From assembly GCA_930633525.1 (NCBI GenBank), contig CAKNFP010000001.1:1528001-1592000 (forward strand): 64,000 nucleotides of DNA, given 5' to 3'. The notes under the pieces were generated by a model. The model had not been told where the DNA came from. It did not search any database and saw only the letters and a program-made list of their open reading frames with translations. Positions 9,199 to 17,973 of the stretch are shown here, piece by piece (within the stretch, counting starts at the first letter, position 1; each line of letters starts with the position of its first letter). The position numbers and the translations under genes were made by a program. The DNA comes from Hyphomicrobiales bacterium. GTDB taxonomy: Bacteria; Pseudomonadota; Alphaproteobacteria; Rhizobiales; Beijerinckiaceae.

Positions 9199-9822
9199 GC
9201 AATGGCACCGTACCTGCGGCGTACGGGCCGCCCAAGACGATCTACAACCGCTCCATCCGCTGGAGCAGGCTCGGCGTGTTCAACCGGATCTTCGCCGAGT
9301 TGGCGGCCGATAGCGACACGTCGGATCGGCTGATGATCGACGCCACGCACCTCAAGGCGCATCGCACCGCCGCCAGCCTGCTAAAAAAGGGGCTCTACCC
9401 GGAGGTATCGGACGCAGCCGTGGGGCCTGACCTCCAAGCTCCATGACGACTGCGACGGCAGCGGTCGCCCACTCCGCCTGGCACTGAGCGAAGGGCAGGC
9501 CAGCGACCATAAGGGTGCCGCCATGCTGGTCGACGCTCTGCCGCCTGCCAAAACCATGCTCGCGGACAGAGGCTATGACGCCGACTGGTTCAGGAGCGCG
9601 CTTGCCGCACGCGGCATCGCCCCATGCATTCCCTCAAAGATCCATCGCAAGACCCTCATCCCGCACGACCGCACGCTCTACCGCCAGCGGCATCGCATCG
9701 AGAACATGTTCGCTCGTCTCAAGGACTGGCGCCGCATCCACACACGATATGATCGATGTGCTCACACCTTCCTATCCGCCATAAACTTCGCCGCCAGCTT
9801 CATCTTCTGGTTCAATCAATGA
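9192..9822 (+). pseudogene. Degenerate IS5-family (IS427-like) transposase
   Basis: Three plus-strand frames together give the later two thirds of an IS427-type DDE transposase: YGPPKTIYNRSIRWSRLG, then MIDATHLKAHRTAASLLKKG, then SKLHDDCDGSGRPLRLALSE, ADRGYDADWFR and the C-terminal RHRIENMFARLKDWRRIHTR. The first Asp (MIDATH), second Asp (ADRGYD) and Glu (RIENMF) are all recognisable. The N-terminal about 50 codons are scrambled or absent, and a one-base loss near 9422-9425 breaks the frame in addition to the programmed frameshift site. No clear terminal inverted repeats or target duplication were found, so only a fragment of the element remains. Confidence 0.85.
9383..9389 (+). other. A AAA AAG programmed -1 frameshift heptamer
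   Basis: In the upstream transposase frame the codons read CTA AAA AAG, giving the canonical slippery heptamer A AAA AAG in the correct phase. A -1 slip here leads into a frame reading GGIGRSRG, the expected continuation of IS427-type transposases, before a later single-base lesion. Confidence 0.65.
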
Positions 9823-9853
9823 GTCCTGAGCCTAGTCGTCGGCACGTGGCATC

Positions 9854-10603
9854 TTAGCCATGTCGGGCCTGATAGAGAGCGATAGCGTCAGCGCCTCCCG
9901 GGAACTGAAGCCGGCCGGACGTGTCGTGGACGGCGGCCCAGACGGCCTCTGCGACATCCGCTTCTTTCGTCGTCAGAGCAGGCTTGGCGAAGGCCTCGAA
10001 GATTGGCGTCGCGAAACCGGCATAGGCCGGAGGGATGAGATCCTCGATGCGCAGATTGGTGTTGTGCGCGAACCGGGTCGTCGGAGCATAGCCCGGCTCC
10101 ACCAGTCTGGCGCGAACATCGAAGTGGCCCAGTTCATGGGCGAGCGAACCGGTGAAACCCTCGATCGCCTGCTTGCTGGCCGTGTAGGCAGCAGCGAGCG
10201 GCATGGAAGCCAGCGTGACGCTCGAGGTCACATTGACGATAATGCCGGACCGGCGTTCGCGCATCTGCGGAATGACTGCCTGACACATCGCCATGACCCC
10301 GAAGGTGTTGGTATCGAACACCTTGCGGATATGCGCCATCGGTGTTGCCTCGAACGCGCCGACGACACCGATGCCCGCGTTGTTGACCAGCACGTCGATC
10401 GGCCCGGCCGCCTCGACGGCGGCGGCGATGCTCTCCTCGTTCGTCACGTCGAGCGGCAGGATGCGCAGGCTGGGCGAGGCCGGCAGAAGAGTGGCGTCGG
10501 GGCGACGCATGGTCGCGATGACGTTCCAGCCCTTGTCGAGGAAATGACGTGCCGTCTCCAGGCCATAGCCCGAGGATGTGCCGGTGATCAGGATCGTCTG
10601 CAT
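9854..10603 (-). CDS. SDR-family NAD(P)-dependent oxidoreductase
   Basis: 249 residues from the ATG at 10603; an in-frame ATG at 10615 adds four residues. Classical SDR features are visible: the Rossmann glycine motif GTSSGYG near the N-terminus, the NNAG motif (DVLVNNAGIG), catalytic Ser in VTSSVTLAS and the YTASK catalytic pair. R residues after the second strand (TMRRPD) suggest NADP preference. Substrate unknown. The gene is downstream of, and in the same direction as, an AraC regulator, and shares an 8-bp motif with that gene's promoter, so it is probably part of its regulon. Confidence 0.93.
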   Translation of the reverse strand: MQTILITGTSSGYGLETARHFLDKGWNVIATMRRPDATLLPASPSLRILPLDVTNEESIAAAVEAAGPIDVLVNNAGIGVVGAFEATPMAHIRKVFDTNTFGVMAMCQAVIPQMRERRSGIIVNVTSSVTLASMPLAAAYTASKQAIEGFTGSLAHELGHFDVRARLVEPGYAPTTRFAHNTNLRIEDLIPPAYAGFATPIFEAFAKPALTTKEADVAEAVWAAVHDTSGRLQFPGGADAIALYQARHG

Positions 10604-10650
10604 GGGAACCTCCATTCGTTTCGGATGGCTCCTTGATAGGCCTTAAGGGA

Positions 10651-10696
10651 TGGACGATATATAATCATTAGTCCATTTTAATTTTCCAATCGTCCA
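10651..10696 (-). promoter_or_regulatory. Candidate operator: TGGACGAT inverted repeat upstream of the SDR gene
   Basis: TGGACGAT at 10651-10658 and its exact reverse complement ATCGTCCA at 10689-10696 flank an AT-rich stretch about 50-90 bp upstream of the SDR start; a partial copy (TTAGTCCA) lies at 10668-10675. The same octamer occurs at 11818-11825 in front of the araC-type gene. The arrangement suits an AraC-family binding region. Confidence 0.45.
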
Positions 10697-10714
10697 ATTG
10701 TGAGGTGGTGATAG

Positions 10715-10894
10715 ATGGGGACAGGTTCGCCGGATCTCGCTTCGAGAGAGGCACACAACCTGATGCTGACGATGTCCCAGGCACAACCGATCGATGCGGT
10801 TCCCTCTCGATATGGGCGGAACGATCTGCACTCCATCGTAGCCGCTGACATGCGGGGCACGATGACCGATGTGCCGCGAGCCCGACCCGTCTGA
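10715..10894 (+). CDS. Small ORF of unknown function (doubtful)
   Basis: A 59-codon plus-strand frame starts at ATG 10715 after a GAGGTGG sequence that could serve as a ribosome binding site. It ends just before the 3' end of the AraC-type gene. The translation (starting MGTGSPDLASREAHN) matches no family I know. It lies in the space between the AraC and SDR genes, which otherwise contains only the operator-like repeats, and may simply be non-coding. Confidence 0.2.
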   Translation: MGTGSPDLASREAHNLMLTMSQAQPIDAVPSRYGRNDLHSIVAADMRGTMTDVPRARPV

Positions 10895-10900
10895 TCGATC

Positions 10901-11815
10901 CTAGGCAGGGTCGGCGTCACCACTGATCCGGGCAAATTTTCCCGGCGGACAGCCGAGCCGCTTGCGGAAGGCCGTACTGAAAGCGCTCGCGGATTCATAG
11001 CCGATCTCGTCGGCTATCCGGTCGAGCGTTTTTGCGCCGCGCAGCAAGGCGTCTTTCGCAAGCGCCATCCGCCAGCGGGCAAGATATTCGATCGGGCCGC
11101 AGCCGAGAACCGCGCCGAAGCGCGCGGCGAAGGCGGAACGCGACTGCCCGGCTATCTGGGCGAGGCTGGCGACCGTCCAGTCGGCCCGCACATCGGCATG
11201 CATGGCGCCGAGGACGCGCGCCAGTGCCGGATCGCGCATCCCGTTGAGAAGACCGGCGCGGTCATCGTCGGTCGCGACGCCGTGCCAGCGCAGGGCTTCG
11301 ACGAGCAGAACCTCGAGCATGCGCTGAAGGATCATTTCCTTGCCCGGTTCGTCGCCGCCGCATTCCTCCACGATGAGGTCGATCACCCGGCCGAGCCGCA
11401 CCGATCGCCCTCCCGAGGGCGGGATATGGATCCTGCGCGGCAGCAGGGCGAGCAAGAGCGGCGCGTTGACCGCCTCGATGCGGAAGGTGCCGCCGAGCGA
11501 CTCGAAATCTGCTTCGCCCTCCTGCTCGCCATGGCGGACGGGCACGTCCATCGGATCGCGCAGCGCGCAGGGGATGCCCGGATGGCTGCTCAGGGTGAAA
11601 AGTGGGGTCGAAGGCAGGAGGAGAAAGGAGCCTTTCTCCAGCTTCCAGGGTTCTTCCCCCTCGAAGGCGATCCAGCACGTACCTTTCAGAATGATCGTGA
11701 AGCCGGGTGCGTCGTGCGCCGCATAGCGAACGCCCCAATGCCCACGCCCGGTAATGGGCTTGGAGATGGCCGTGTTCGGCCGAAGCAGGCCTATGACATC
11801 GCTGAAAGGGTCCAT
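10901..11815 (-). CDS. AraC-family transcriptional regulator
   Basis: 304 residues. The N-terminal half is a cupin-type sensing domain (GRGHWGVRYAAHDAPGF, then GTCWIAFEGEEPWKLEKGSF), as in the AraC cupin_6 group. The C-terminal 100 residues contain two helix-turn-helix units (WTVASLAQIAGQSRSAFAAR and LDRIADEIGYESASAFSTAF) and the family ending GCPPGKF. The start at 11815 has no good ribosome binding site. The 8-bp motif repeated at the SDR promoter sits only three bases upstream of this start, suggesting autoregulation. The probable target is the SDR gene downstream. Confidence 0.92.
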   Translation of the reverse strand: MDPFSDVIGLLRPNTAISKPITGRGHWGVRYAAHDAPGFTIILKGTCWIAFEGEEPWKLEKGSFLLLPSTPLFTLSSHPGIPCALRDPMDVPVRHGEQEGEADFESLGGTFRIEAVNAPLLLALLPRRIHIPPSGGRSVRLGRVIDLIVEECGGDEPGKEMILQRMLEVLLVEALRWHGVATDDDRAGLLNGMRDPALARVLGAMHADVRADWTVASLAQIAGQSRSAFAARFGAVLGCGPIEYLARWRMALAKDALLRGAKTLDRIADEIGYESASAFSTAFRKRLGCPPGKFARISGDADPA

Positions 11816-11817
11816 AA

Positions 11818-11825
11818 TGGACGAT
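11818..11825 (-). promoter_or_regulatory. TGGACGAT copy at the araC-type gene start
   Basis: The octamer TGGACGAT at 11818-11825 is identical to the half-site repeated upstream of the SDR gene. It overlaps the expected ribosome binding region of the regulator gene, as expected for an autorepression site. The surrounding 11816-11870 is AT-rich. The remaining sequence to 12005 shows no gene. Confidence 0.4.
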
Positions 11826-12005
11826 CCGTAATAAATATAGCCTATTGATTTATATATTGCCTTATCGCCTCCGTCCAGCCGACCTGAAGCGGCCTTTCAA
11901 TGGAACGCCTATGTGCACCCTTGAGGCTGTTTGAATGGCGGACCCCGCCGTCCCCGCGCGGTGGTCGCCTGGTATCGGGAGAGGCCTCCAGCACACGTGA
12001 TTGGC

Positions 12006-12845
12006 CTATTTCAGGCGGCGCAGCAGTTCCTTCGCGACATCCGGGGCGGAAGCCGGGTTCTGACCGGTGATGAGTTCCCGGTCGGTGACGACGTAGGAGG
12101 TGTAGGGAACCGTGTTGCTCTGATAGTTTGCACCCGCATCCTGAAGCGCTGTCTGCGGGTAGAACTTCATCGCGCCGCCATTGAGCTGGCCCTTGGCAAT
12201 TTCCTCTTCCTCGTTGCTGATCACCGTCATCCGGTAGCCGGCATAGATCCAGTTCCGCGCCTTTGCTGAACCACTGGTCTCAAGTTCGCGGACGAAGTCT
12301 TTGGCGTCCGGCATGGTCGACAGCAGCGCGATGGGACCGTGGCAGGCCAACGCCGTGATCTTGCCTTTGGTGTGGAAGTCGGCGAGAAGCCTGCCCAGTT
12401 CTGGACTGACCAGCAGGTCCTGCATCGGTGCGTGACCGCCGGGGACATAGACGGCATCGAAATGGTCGTAGCCGATCTGCTCGACACGGGCGAGGCTGAT
12501 AACCGGTGAGCTTGTCTTCGAGGTGATCATCAGCTTGTCGAGCAGGGCGCTGCTTTCGCGCATCGCCGCCTCGTCTTCGCCGAAATGCATTGTGTTCACA
12601 GACGATTTGTCCAGGGTCGGCGCTGTGCCGCGAGGGGTAGCGAAGGTGATCTGGTGGCCAGCGTCGAGGAGTGCCTTCACCGGCTGCATCAGTTCATTGA
12701 GGTAGAAACCAGTCTCAAGAACCCTGCCGTCCTTCAGGTCGAGATGATCGGAGTCCGAGAGGACGACCACGACATTCCCGGCATGGGCGCTGGCGGTGCT
12801 GAGGCTGAGCGCCAGCGCGGCGGCGGCGATATGGAAGAGTTTCAT
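12006..12845 (-). CDS. Exported DJ-1/PfpI-family protein
   Basis: 279 residues with a signal peptide (about 1-22, ending SAHA-GN). The DJ-1/PfpI fold is shown by GFYLNELMQPVKALLDAG, YVPGGHAPMQDL and the nucleophile elbow ALACHGPIALL with Cys168-His169. The family includes Hsp31-like glyoxalase III/deglycase enzymes and chaperones; the extended ETGFYLNE segment fits that branch. The signal peptide implies periplasmic action, which is less usual. Lys-rich GQNPASA near the C-terminus is typical. A decayed relative lies immediately upstream (12881-13621). Confidence 0.88.
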   Translation of the reverse strand: MKLFHIAAAALALSLSTASAHAGNVVVVLSDSDHLDLKDGRVLETGFYLNELMQPVKALLDAGHQITFATPRGTAPTLDKSSVNTMHFGEDEAAMRESSALLDKLMITSKTSSPVISLARVEQIGYDHFDAVYVPGGHAPMQDLLVSPELGRLLADFHTKGKITALACHGPIALLSTMPDAKDFVRELETSGSAKARNWIYAGYRMTVISNEEEEIAKGQLNGGAMKFYPQTALQDAGANYQSNTVPYTSYVVTDRELITGQNPASAPDVAKELLRRLK

Positions 12846-12880
12846 CCTTCATTCTCCAGGAGAAGAACATCCACCGCCCT

Positions 12881-13621
12881 TCAAGGCGGGGAGTTCGTTG
12901 CTATGATTGCTGCTGACGAGTTGTTGGTGATCAGGAGATCGCGGAGGGCCTCGCCACTCCGCTTGCCGATTGCGGTTCGGGCCAGCGACCAACCTGCCGT
13001 CGACCAGAATCTTGGCGGTCTAGTTCGCAGCCGCATGATGATCGGCACCGCGTTCGGCAAGCGTGCTGGCAAGCAGGAAAGGCACGACCTTGTCGAGCTT
13101 GACCGCGCGTTACTTGTCGTCCGCGAAGGCCGAGACCTTCTTGCCGGCGAACAAGATGCGCATCATTACTGAGCGTGTGATTGATCAGTGCGGTCGGTCA
13201 CGGCAGCCGGTGGCAGCGATGCCGCCGGCTTTGTTGAGGTCGCGGGTAACGGTATTGACGACCGGGCAGACACGACCATCCCGCATCGCCCCGTAGCGCC
13301 TGCAAAAAAAGATGGCTGAATAACGTGTCGAGTCAGCATCGGCGGGACGCGGTATATTGCGGATGGCGCCGCGGAAGTCTTCCCCCTTCCAATAGCGCGC
13401 GTTGATCGCCTCCTTGAAAGCAAGATCATCGACCGGCTGCTCGCTGCCTTCAATGGAAGCGAACCGAATGGACTGCCGGCAGCCTCGATGACCGCAATAG
13501 TCTGTGTGACCTTGCCGAGGAAAAATCGGTCGGATCAGCGCTTTTTATTTTCGTCGTGACTAGTGTGAACAAGCAGAATAGGTTTGCGATCCGGAACTGT
13601 ACTGATAGTCAGCTTTTTCAT
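12881..13621 (-). pseudogene. Decayed second DJ-1/PfpI-family gene
   Basis: Reading the minus strand from an ATG at 13621 gives pieces of a DJ-1/PfpI protein spread over shifted frames: KPILLVHTSHDE (then TGA near 13536), FLGKVTQTIAVIEAAG, then after a frameshift ASIEGSEQPVDDLAFKEAIN, DADSTRYSAIFFCRRYGAMR, PVVNTVTRDLNKAGGIAAT, then AGKKVSAFADDK, a stop, KLDKVVPFLLASTLAERGA, another stop (AAN-stop-TAK, where the family has Trp) and ILVDGRLVAGPN. The last piece reads GEALRDLL in another frame. The order and spacing match a full-length gene of about 240 codons, but at least two stops and three frameshifts make it non-functional. Confidence 0.75.
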
Positions 13622-13757
13622 GATTGAAACGAATGATTGCTTTTACGGATATCTACTTCGCATCAATTCGGCGATAGAGATCGATTGAGAAGTTTCATCT
13701 GTTCCTCAATGAGCAAGGTCGGGGCGCGGCATTCGCTAGCCGGCCGCCAAGCCGCTC

Positions 13758-14483
13758 CTAAATCAAGGCCTTGCCCATGGACGCGCCGCCGTCCACGAAA
13801 AGTGTCTGGCCAGTGATGAAGGCGGCATCCTCTGACAGGAAAAACGCGACTGCCGCGGCGATTTCATCCGGTTTTCCGAGCCTGTTCATTGGGACGCCCG
13901 AGAGGTAGCGCCGCTCGCCGTCACTGCCGGGAGGATTATTGGCGCGAAACAGTTCGGTTTCGGTGGGGCCAGGTGCGACCGCGTTGACTGTGATCCCCGT
14001 CTGCGCGAGTTCGAGCGCCCAGGTCCGCGCGAAGCTGACCAGGGCCATCTTGGCGGCTGCATAAGCGGTCCGCTCAGCGATCCCGAGGATGGTCAGGCTC
14101 GAGATATTGACGATGCGCCCCCAGCCGTTGCTCCGCATGTTTGGCAGCGCCGCCTGCACGGCCTGCAGGGTCGGATGCAGGTTCAGCCCCAGGACAGCGT
14201 CGAGGTCGTCGAGTTCGATCCTGCCGAGGGGCTGCGGTCGCACCAGGCCGACATTATTGACGACACCGTCGATGCGAAATCGCTTGGAGATATCGGTGAG
14301 CGCTTCCTGCGTCTGGTGGCGATCTTCAAGATCGACGGGGACGAGCAAGCCCCGAAAGGCATTGTCATCGGCATTGCGGGCAAGTCCGATCACCGTGTGC
14401 CCCGCCGCAGCGAGCCGCTCGGAAACGGCCCGCCCGATGCCCTTGCTTGCCCCGGTTATGAGAAAGGTACGGGTTGCAGCCAT
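13758..14483 (-). CDS. SDR-family oxidoreductase (FabG-like)
   Basis: 241 residues from the ATG at 14483, chosen because GAGGTCC lies just upstream; the open frame continues to 14555. TGASKGIGRAVSERLAAAGH is the cofactor-binding glycine motif, VNNVGLV replaces the usual NNAG, SSLTILGIAERTAYAAAK holds the Ser/Tyr/Lys triad, and PGPTETELF follows strand six. The C-terminal ITGQTLFVDGGASM is typical of FabG-like reductases. It is divergent from a LysR gene (start 14624), which is its likely regulator. Substrate not deducible. Confidence 0.93.
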   Translation of the reverse strand: MAATRTFLITGASKGIGRAVSERLAAAGHTVIGLARNADDNAFRGLLVPVDLEDRHQTQEALTDISKRFRIDGVVNNVGLVRPQPLGRIELDDLDAVLGLNLHPTLQAVQAALPNMRSNGWGRIVNISSLTILGIAERTAYAAAKMALVSFARTWALELAQTGITVNAVAPGPTETELFRANNPPGSDGERRYLSGVPMNRLGKPDEIAAAVAFFLSEDAAFITGQTLFVDGGASMGKALI

Positions 14484-14623
14484 CAGCAGGACCTCTTCAA
14501 GTTGTTTGGGCAGGATTGCTCCCGTGGCGAGGCATCGCACCACGTCGATCAACATACTTTATTGCGACCTCAATGAGGGATAAAGCCCTCCCGAAGGAAT
14601 TGATTTATTCGCGCGAGGCTAAA

Positions 14624-15535
14624 ATGAGTCGGCGATTTGATCACCTTGGCGATGTAGAGGCGTTCGTGGTCGTGGCGGAAAAGGGCTCCATGACAGAAGG
14701 AGCGGTTACGCTATCGACCACGCCTTCGGTCCTTAGCCGGGCAATCACCCGTCTCGAAACGCGTCTGGGCGCTCAATTGATGCGCCGGACGACCCGGCGG
14801 CTGAGCCTGACTGATGCCGGTCGTGCCTATCTTGAGCAGGCGCGTGCCGCGTTTTCCCTGATCGATAATGTGGAGCGGACAATCCAGGGAAAAGACGGAG
14901 AGCCGCTGACCGGCAATGTGCGACTAAGTGTGCCGACGACCTACGGCCACTACAGATTGCCGGCGATGCTAAGCGCGTTCGCCCAAGCCTATCCAGAGGT
15001 TCATATCGAACTGAGTATCACCAATCGCAATGTCGATTTGGTCGCCGAAGGCTACGATCTGGCGATCCGCCTCGGGCCCTTGCCAGACAGCGGTCTGGTC
15101 GCGCACAAAATGGAGGATGCGCCGCTACGTCTGGTCGCCGCCCCGAGCTATATCGAGCGGGCGGGCGTGCCGCAGTCGATCGAGGGTCTGCTCGACCACC
15201 AATGTCTACCCTTCGTGATGCCGAGCAGCGGGCGCTGTGCGCCATGGCTGTTCCGAGTCGGCAGCCGCGACGTCGAATGGACACCGCCCGGACGCATTCG
15301 GATCTTTGACGACGTGTTGGGTGTGATGTCGCTTGCGGAAAGCGGCATGGGCATTTGCCAGACCTACGATTTCATCGTGGGCGATCGGATCGAGCAGGGC
15401 CGCCTTGTGGAAGTTCTTGAGGGCACTCGTGGACGTACACGCCCATTCTCCGTCATCTTCACTCCGCATCGTCGACTCTCGGCTGCTACGCGAGCGCTCA
15501 TCGACTACCTCATCAGCGCCGCCTCCAGCACTTGA
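14624..15535 (+). CDS. LysR-family transcriptional regulator
   Basis: 303 residues from ATG 14624; the frame is open further upstream to 14474 but that part overlaps the divergent SDR gene. The N-terminal winged helix (LGDVEAFVVVAEKGSMTEGA, SVLSRAITRLETRLGAQLMR) is followed by a type 2 periplasmic-binding-like effector domain (LRLVAAPSYIERAG). It resembles the AaeR/CrgA-like group that regulates a divergent oxidoreductase. The 140-bp divergent spacer to the SDR gene should contain its T-N11-A operator; I could not single one out. Confidence 0.93.
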   Translation: MSRRFDHLGDVEAFVVVAEKGSMTEGAVTLSTTPSVLSRAITRLETRLGAQLMRRTTRRLSLTDAGRAYLEQARAAFSLIDNVERTIQGKDGEPLTGNVRLSVPTTYGHYRLPAMLSAFAQAYPEVHIELSITNRNVDLVAEGYDLAIRLGPLPDSGLVAHKMEDAPLRLVAAPSYIERAGVPQSIEGLLDHQCLPFVMPSSGRCAPWLFRVGSRDVEWTPPGRIRIFDDVLGVMSLAESGMGICQTYDFIVGDRIEQGRLVEVLEGTRGRTRPFSVIFTPHRRLSAATRALIDYLISAASST

Positions 15536-15702
15536 ACTCACCGAAGGCGTTCATCTTTGAAATCATAGACGGTGATGCCGATAGAGCTATACGTCGTCGT
15601 CTTCCCGAGGCCGGTCGGCTCGGCGATAGGCTTGAGGGAAGCCACGCTATCCTTCGTGGGCAATGATATCGAGAATAGCGACGGCGCACTCGATCGACTG
15701 GA

Positions 15703-16614
15703 CTAAGGCGCAGGTCTCTTTCCGATGGCGTCGGCCAGGAAGTCGACGAAGGCGCGGATACGCGCGGCGAGATGCTCGTGGCCGACATAGATAGCGTGTA
15801 CGAGTTCGATGTCCTCGGCGTTGTAGTCCTCAAGCACCGCGATGAGCCGACCGGCCGCGATGTCCTTCTCGACATGGAAAGCGCCCAGACGGGCGAGCCC
15901 CACGCTGTCGAGCGCCAACTGGCGCAGGATCACGCCGCTATTGCCGTAGGCGTTGCCGGCGACAGACCGCGTAAGCGGCTCGCCGCTCGACGGATCACGG
16001 AACGGCCATTCGTCGAGGCTCCGCCGGAAGTTGAAGCGCAGGCAGTTATGCCTGTCGAGGTCTTGCGGGCGGGCCGGGACGCCGTGCGCTTCCAGATAGC
16101 CGGGCGATGCGACAATGACCCGTCGGCTCTCCAGGAGCTTACGCGCCTTCAGCGCGGAATCGCGCAAGGGGCCGGAGCGGATGGCGACATCGGTGCGTTC
16201 GTCCACGAGGTCGATCACCATATCGGTCAATGACACGTCGAGTTCCACTTGTGGGTAGAGCGCGAAGAACTTCGGGACCAGGGGCAACAGGCAACATTCG
16301 CCGAAGGCGACGGAGGCGCTCACCCTGAGTTTTCCGCGCGGCGCGACGTCCGCGCCGGTCGCGATCAGTCGTTCGGTCTCGTCGATGTCGGAGAGAATGC
16401 GGCGCGCCCGTTCCAGATAGATGGCGCCTTCGGGCGTGAGTTGGAGCGTGCGCGTCGACCGCACGAAGAGCGGCGTGCCGAGCCGGTCCTCGATGCGGGT
16501 GACGAGCTTGCTGACGGCGGAAGGCGACAGGCCGAGCTTGCGGCCAGCAGCCGAGAACCCCTCGCTTTCCGCCGCGACGATGAACACGCCCATTTCGCCG
16601 GATCGACTATCCAA
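15703..16614 (-). CDS. LysR-family transcriptional regulator
   Basis: 303 residues. The start is TTG at 16614 because the next ATG (16593) would remove part of the first helix (GEMGVFIVAAESEGFSAAG). The winged helix is complete (LSPSAVSKLVTRIEDRLGTP), and the effector domain begins near residue 90 (LRVSASVAFGECCLLPLVPK). It is divergent from the MFS gene at 16775 with a 160-bp AT-rich spacer, so it probably controls the MFS, monooxygenase and aldo/keto reductase genes. The 15541-15702 segment downstream shows no gene. Confidence 0.92.
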   Translation of the reverse strand: MDSRSGEMGVFIVAAESEGFSAAGRKLGLSPSAVSKLVTRIEDRLGTPLFVRSTRTLQLTPEGAIYLERARRILSDIDETERLIATGADVAPRGKLRVSASVAFGECCLLPLVPKFFALYPQVELDVSLTDMVIDLVDERTDVAIRSGPLRDSALKARKLLESRRVIVASPGYLEAHGVPARPQDLDRHNCLRFNFRRSLDEWPFRDPSSGEPLTRSVAGNAYGNSGVILRQLALDSVGLARLGAFHVEKDIAAGRLIAVLEDYNAEDIELVHAIYVGHEHLAARIRAFVDFLADAIGKRPAP

Positions 16615-16774
16615 GGAACGCCCTATGAATTTCTTTCAAAGTCATTTTTACATAACGCCATATTCATTCTCAAGCCAACTGACGGCATGTTTCCGTCCGA
16701 CCAGGGGCGCTGCCGCGCGCGCCCCGGATTTTTTCATCCGTCCGTCTGCCTGCCAGGCGGGGAAAGGACGACGC

Positions 16775-17959
16775 ATGCCCATGGCTCTCTACGCCCTGAC
16801 GATCGCCGCCTACGCGATCGGAACCACTGAATTCGTCATCGTCGGGCTTCTGCCGACCGTGGCAGGCGATCTCGGCATCACCCTGCCGCTGGCCGGCCTG
16901 ATCGTTTCCGTCTATGCGCTCGGCGTCACTTTCGGTGCCCCGATCCTCACCGCGCTGACAGGCCGCGTCGAGCGCAAGCCGCTCCTGCTTGGTCTGATGG
17001 TGCTATTCATCGCCGGCAACATGCTGGCGGCGCTGACCCCCACCTATGAATTCCTGCTGATCGCGCGTGTGCTGTCGGCCTTCGCGCATGGTGTCTTCTT
17101 CTCGGTCGGCGCGACCATCGCCGCCGATCTGGTGCCGGAAGACCGCCGTGCGTCGGCCATTGCCATGATGTTCATGGGACTGACGGTGGCGATCGTCACC
17201 GGTGTTCCGCTCGGCACCTTCATCGGCCAGACCTTCGGCTGGCGCGCGACCTTCTGGGCAGTCGCCGCGCTCGGCGTGATCGCCTTCATCGGAATCGCGA
17301 CGCTGCTGCCCAGGAATATCAGCAAGGCGCCACCGGCCTCGCTGCTCGATCAGGTGCGGGTGCTTGGATCAGGCCGGTTGCTTCTGGTCTTCGCTATGAC
17401 GGCGCTCGGCTATGGCGGCACCTTCGTCACCTTCACCTATCTGGCCACGATCCTCGAGGAGATCACTGGCTTTGCCGCCAGCCATGTCAGCTTGATCCTG
17501 ATTCTCTATGGTGCGGCGATCGCTGTCGGCAATCTTTCAGGAGGGCGTATCGCCAACCGCGATCCGGTCAAGGCGCTGACCTGGCTGTTTGCGGCTCAGG
17601 CGGCGGTGCTGGTCATCTTCACCTTCACGACGGGGGCGACTGTTCCCGCGCTCGTGACGCTCGCCGCTCTCGGTTTCCTGTCCTTTGCCAATGTGCCGGG
17701 ACTTCAGCTCTATGTTGTCCAGCTGGCGAAGCGCTTCCGTCCCGGCACTGTGGACGTGGCCTCGGCGCTGAATATCGCGGCCTTCAATCTCGGCATCGCG
17801 CTTGGCGCATGGATCGGCGGCCTCGTCGTCGGCTCCGGCCTCGGGCTTGCCGCAACACCCTGGGTCGGCGGGATCATGGTCGCGGCTGCGCTCGTCCTGA
17901 CGCTCTGGAGCGGTGTGCTCGACAACCGCGAAAAGCGGGCCGAGCTGCGTACAGCTTGA
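16775..17959 (+). CDS. MFS transporter (DHA1, AraJ/sugar-efflux-like)
   Basis: 394 residues from ATG 16775, which follows GGAAAGGA; the frame is open upstream but overlaps the divergent LysR gene. Twelve hydrophobic segments are visible. ALTIAAYAIGTTEFVIVGLL at the N-terminus and the loop GRVERKPLLLGLM after the second to third helices are hallmarks of the AraJ/YdeA-type drug or sugar-efflux group. It would export a small molecule across the inner membrane by proton antiport. Its stop is followed within 14 bp by the next gene, so the three genes to 19832 form an operon. Confidence 0.92.
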   Translation: MPMALYALTIAAYAIGTTEFVIVGLLPTVAGDLGITLPLAGLIVSVYALGVTFGAPILTALTGRVERKPLLLGLMVLFIAGNMLAALTPTYEFLLIARVLSAFAHGVFFSVGATIAADLVPEDRRASAIAMMFMGLTVAIVTGVPLGTFIGQTFGWRATFWAVAALGVIAFIGIATLLPRNISKAPPASLLDQVRVLGSGRLLLVFAMTALGYGGTFVTFTYLATILEEITGFAASHVSLILILYGAAIAVGNLSGGRIANRDPVKALTWLFAAQAAVLVIFTFTTGATVPALVTLAALGFLSFANVPGLQLYVVQLAKRFRPGTVDVASALNIAAFNLGIALGAWIGGLVVGSGLGLAATPWVGGIMVAAALVLTLWSGVLDNREKRAELRTA

Positions 17960-17973
17960 AGGGGGAGGTCGTC

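Noticed and set aside
11198..11848. 216-codon plus-strand frame opposite the AraC-type gene
   Set aside because: Shadow of the regulator; no independent coding evidence.
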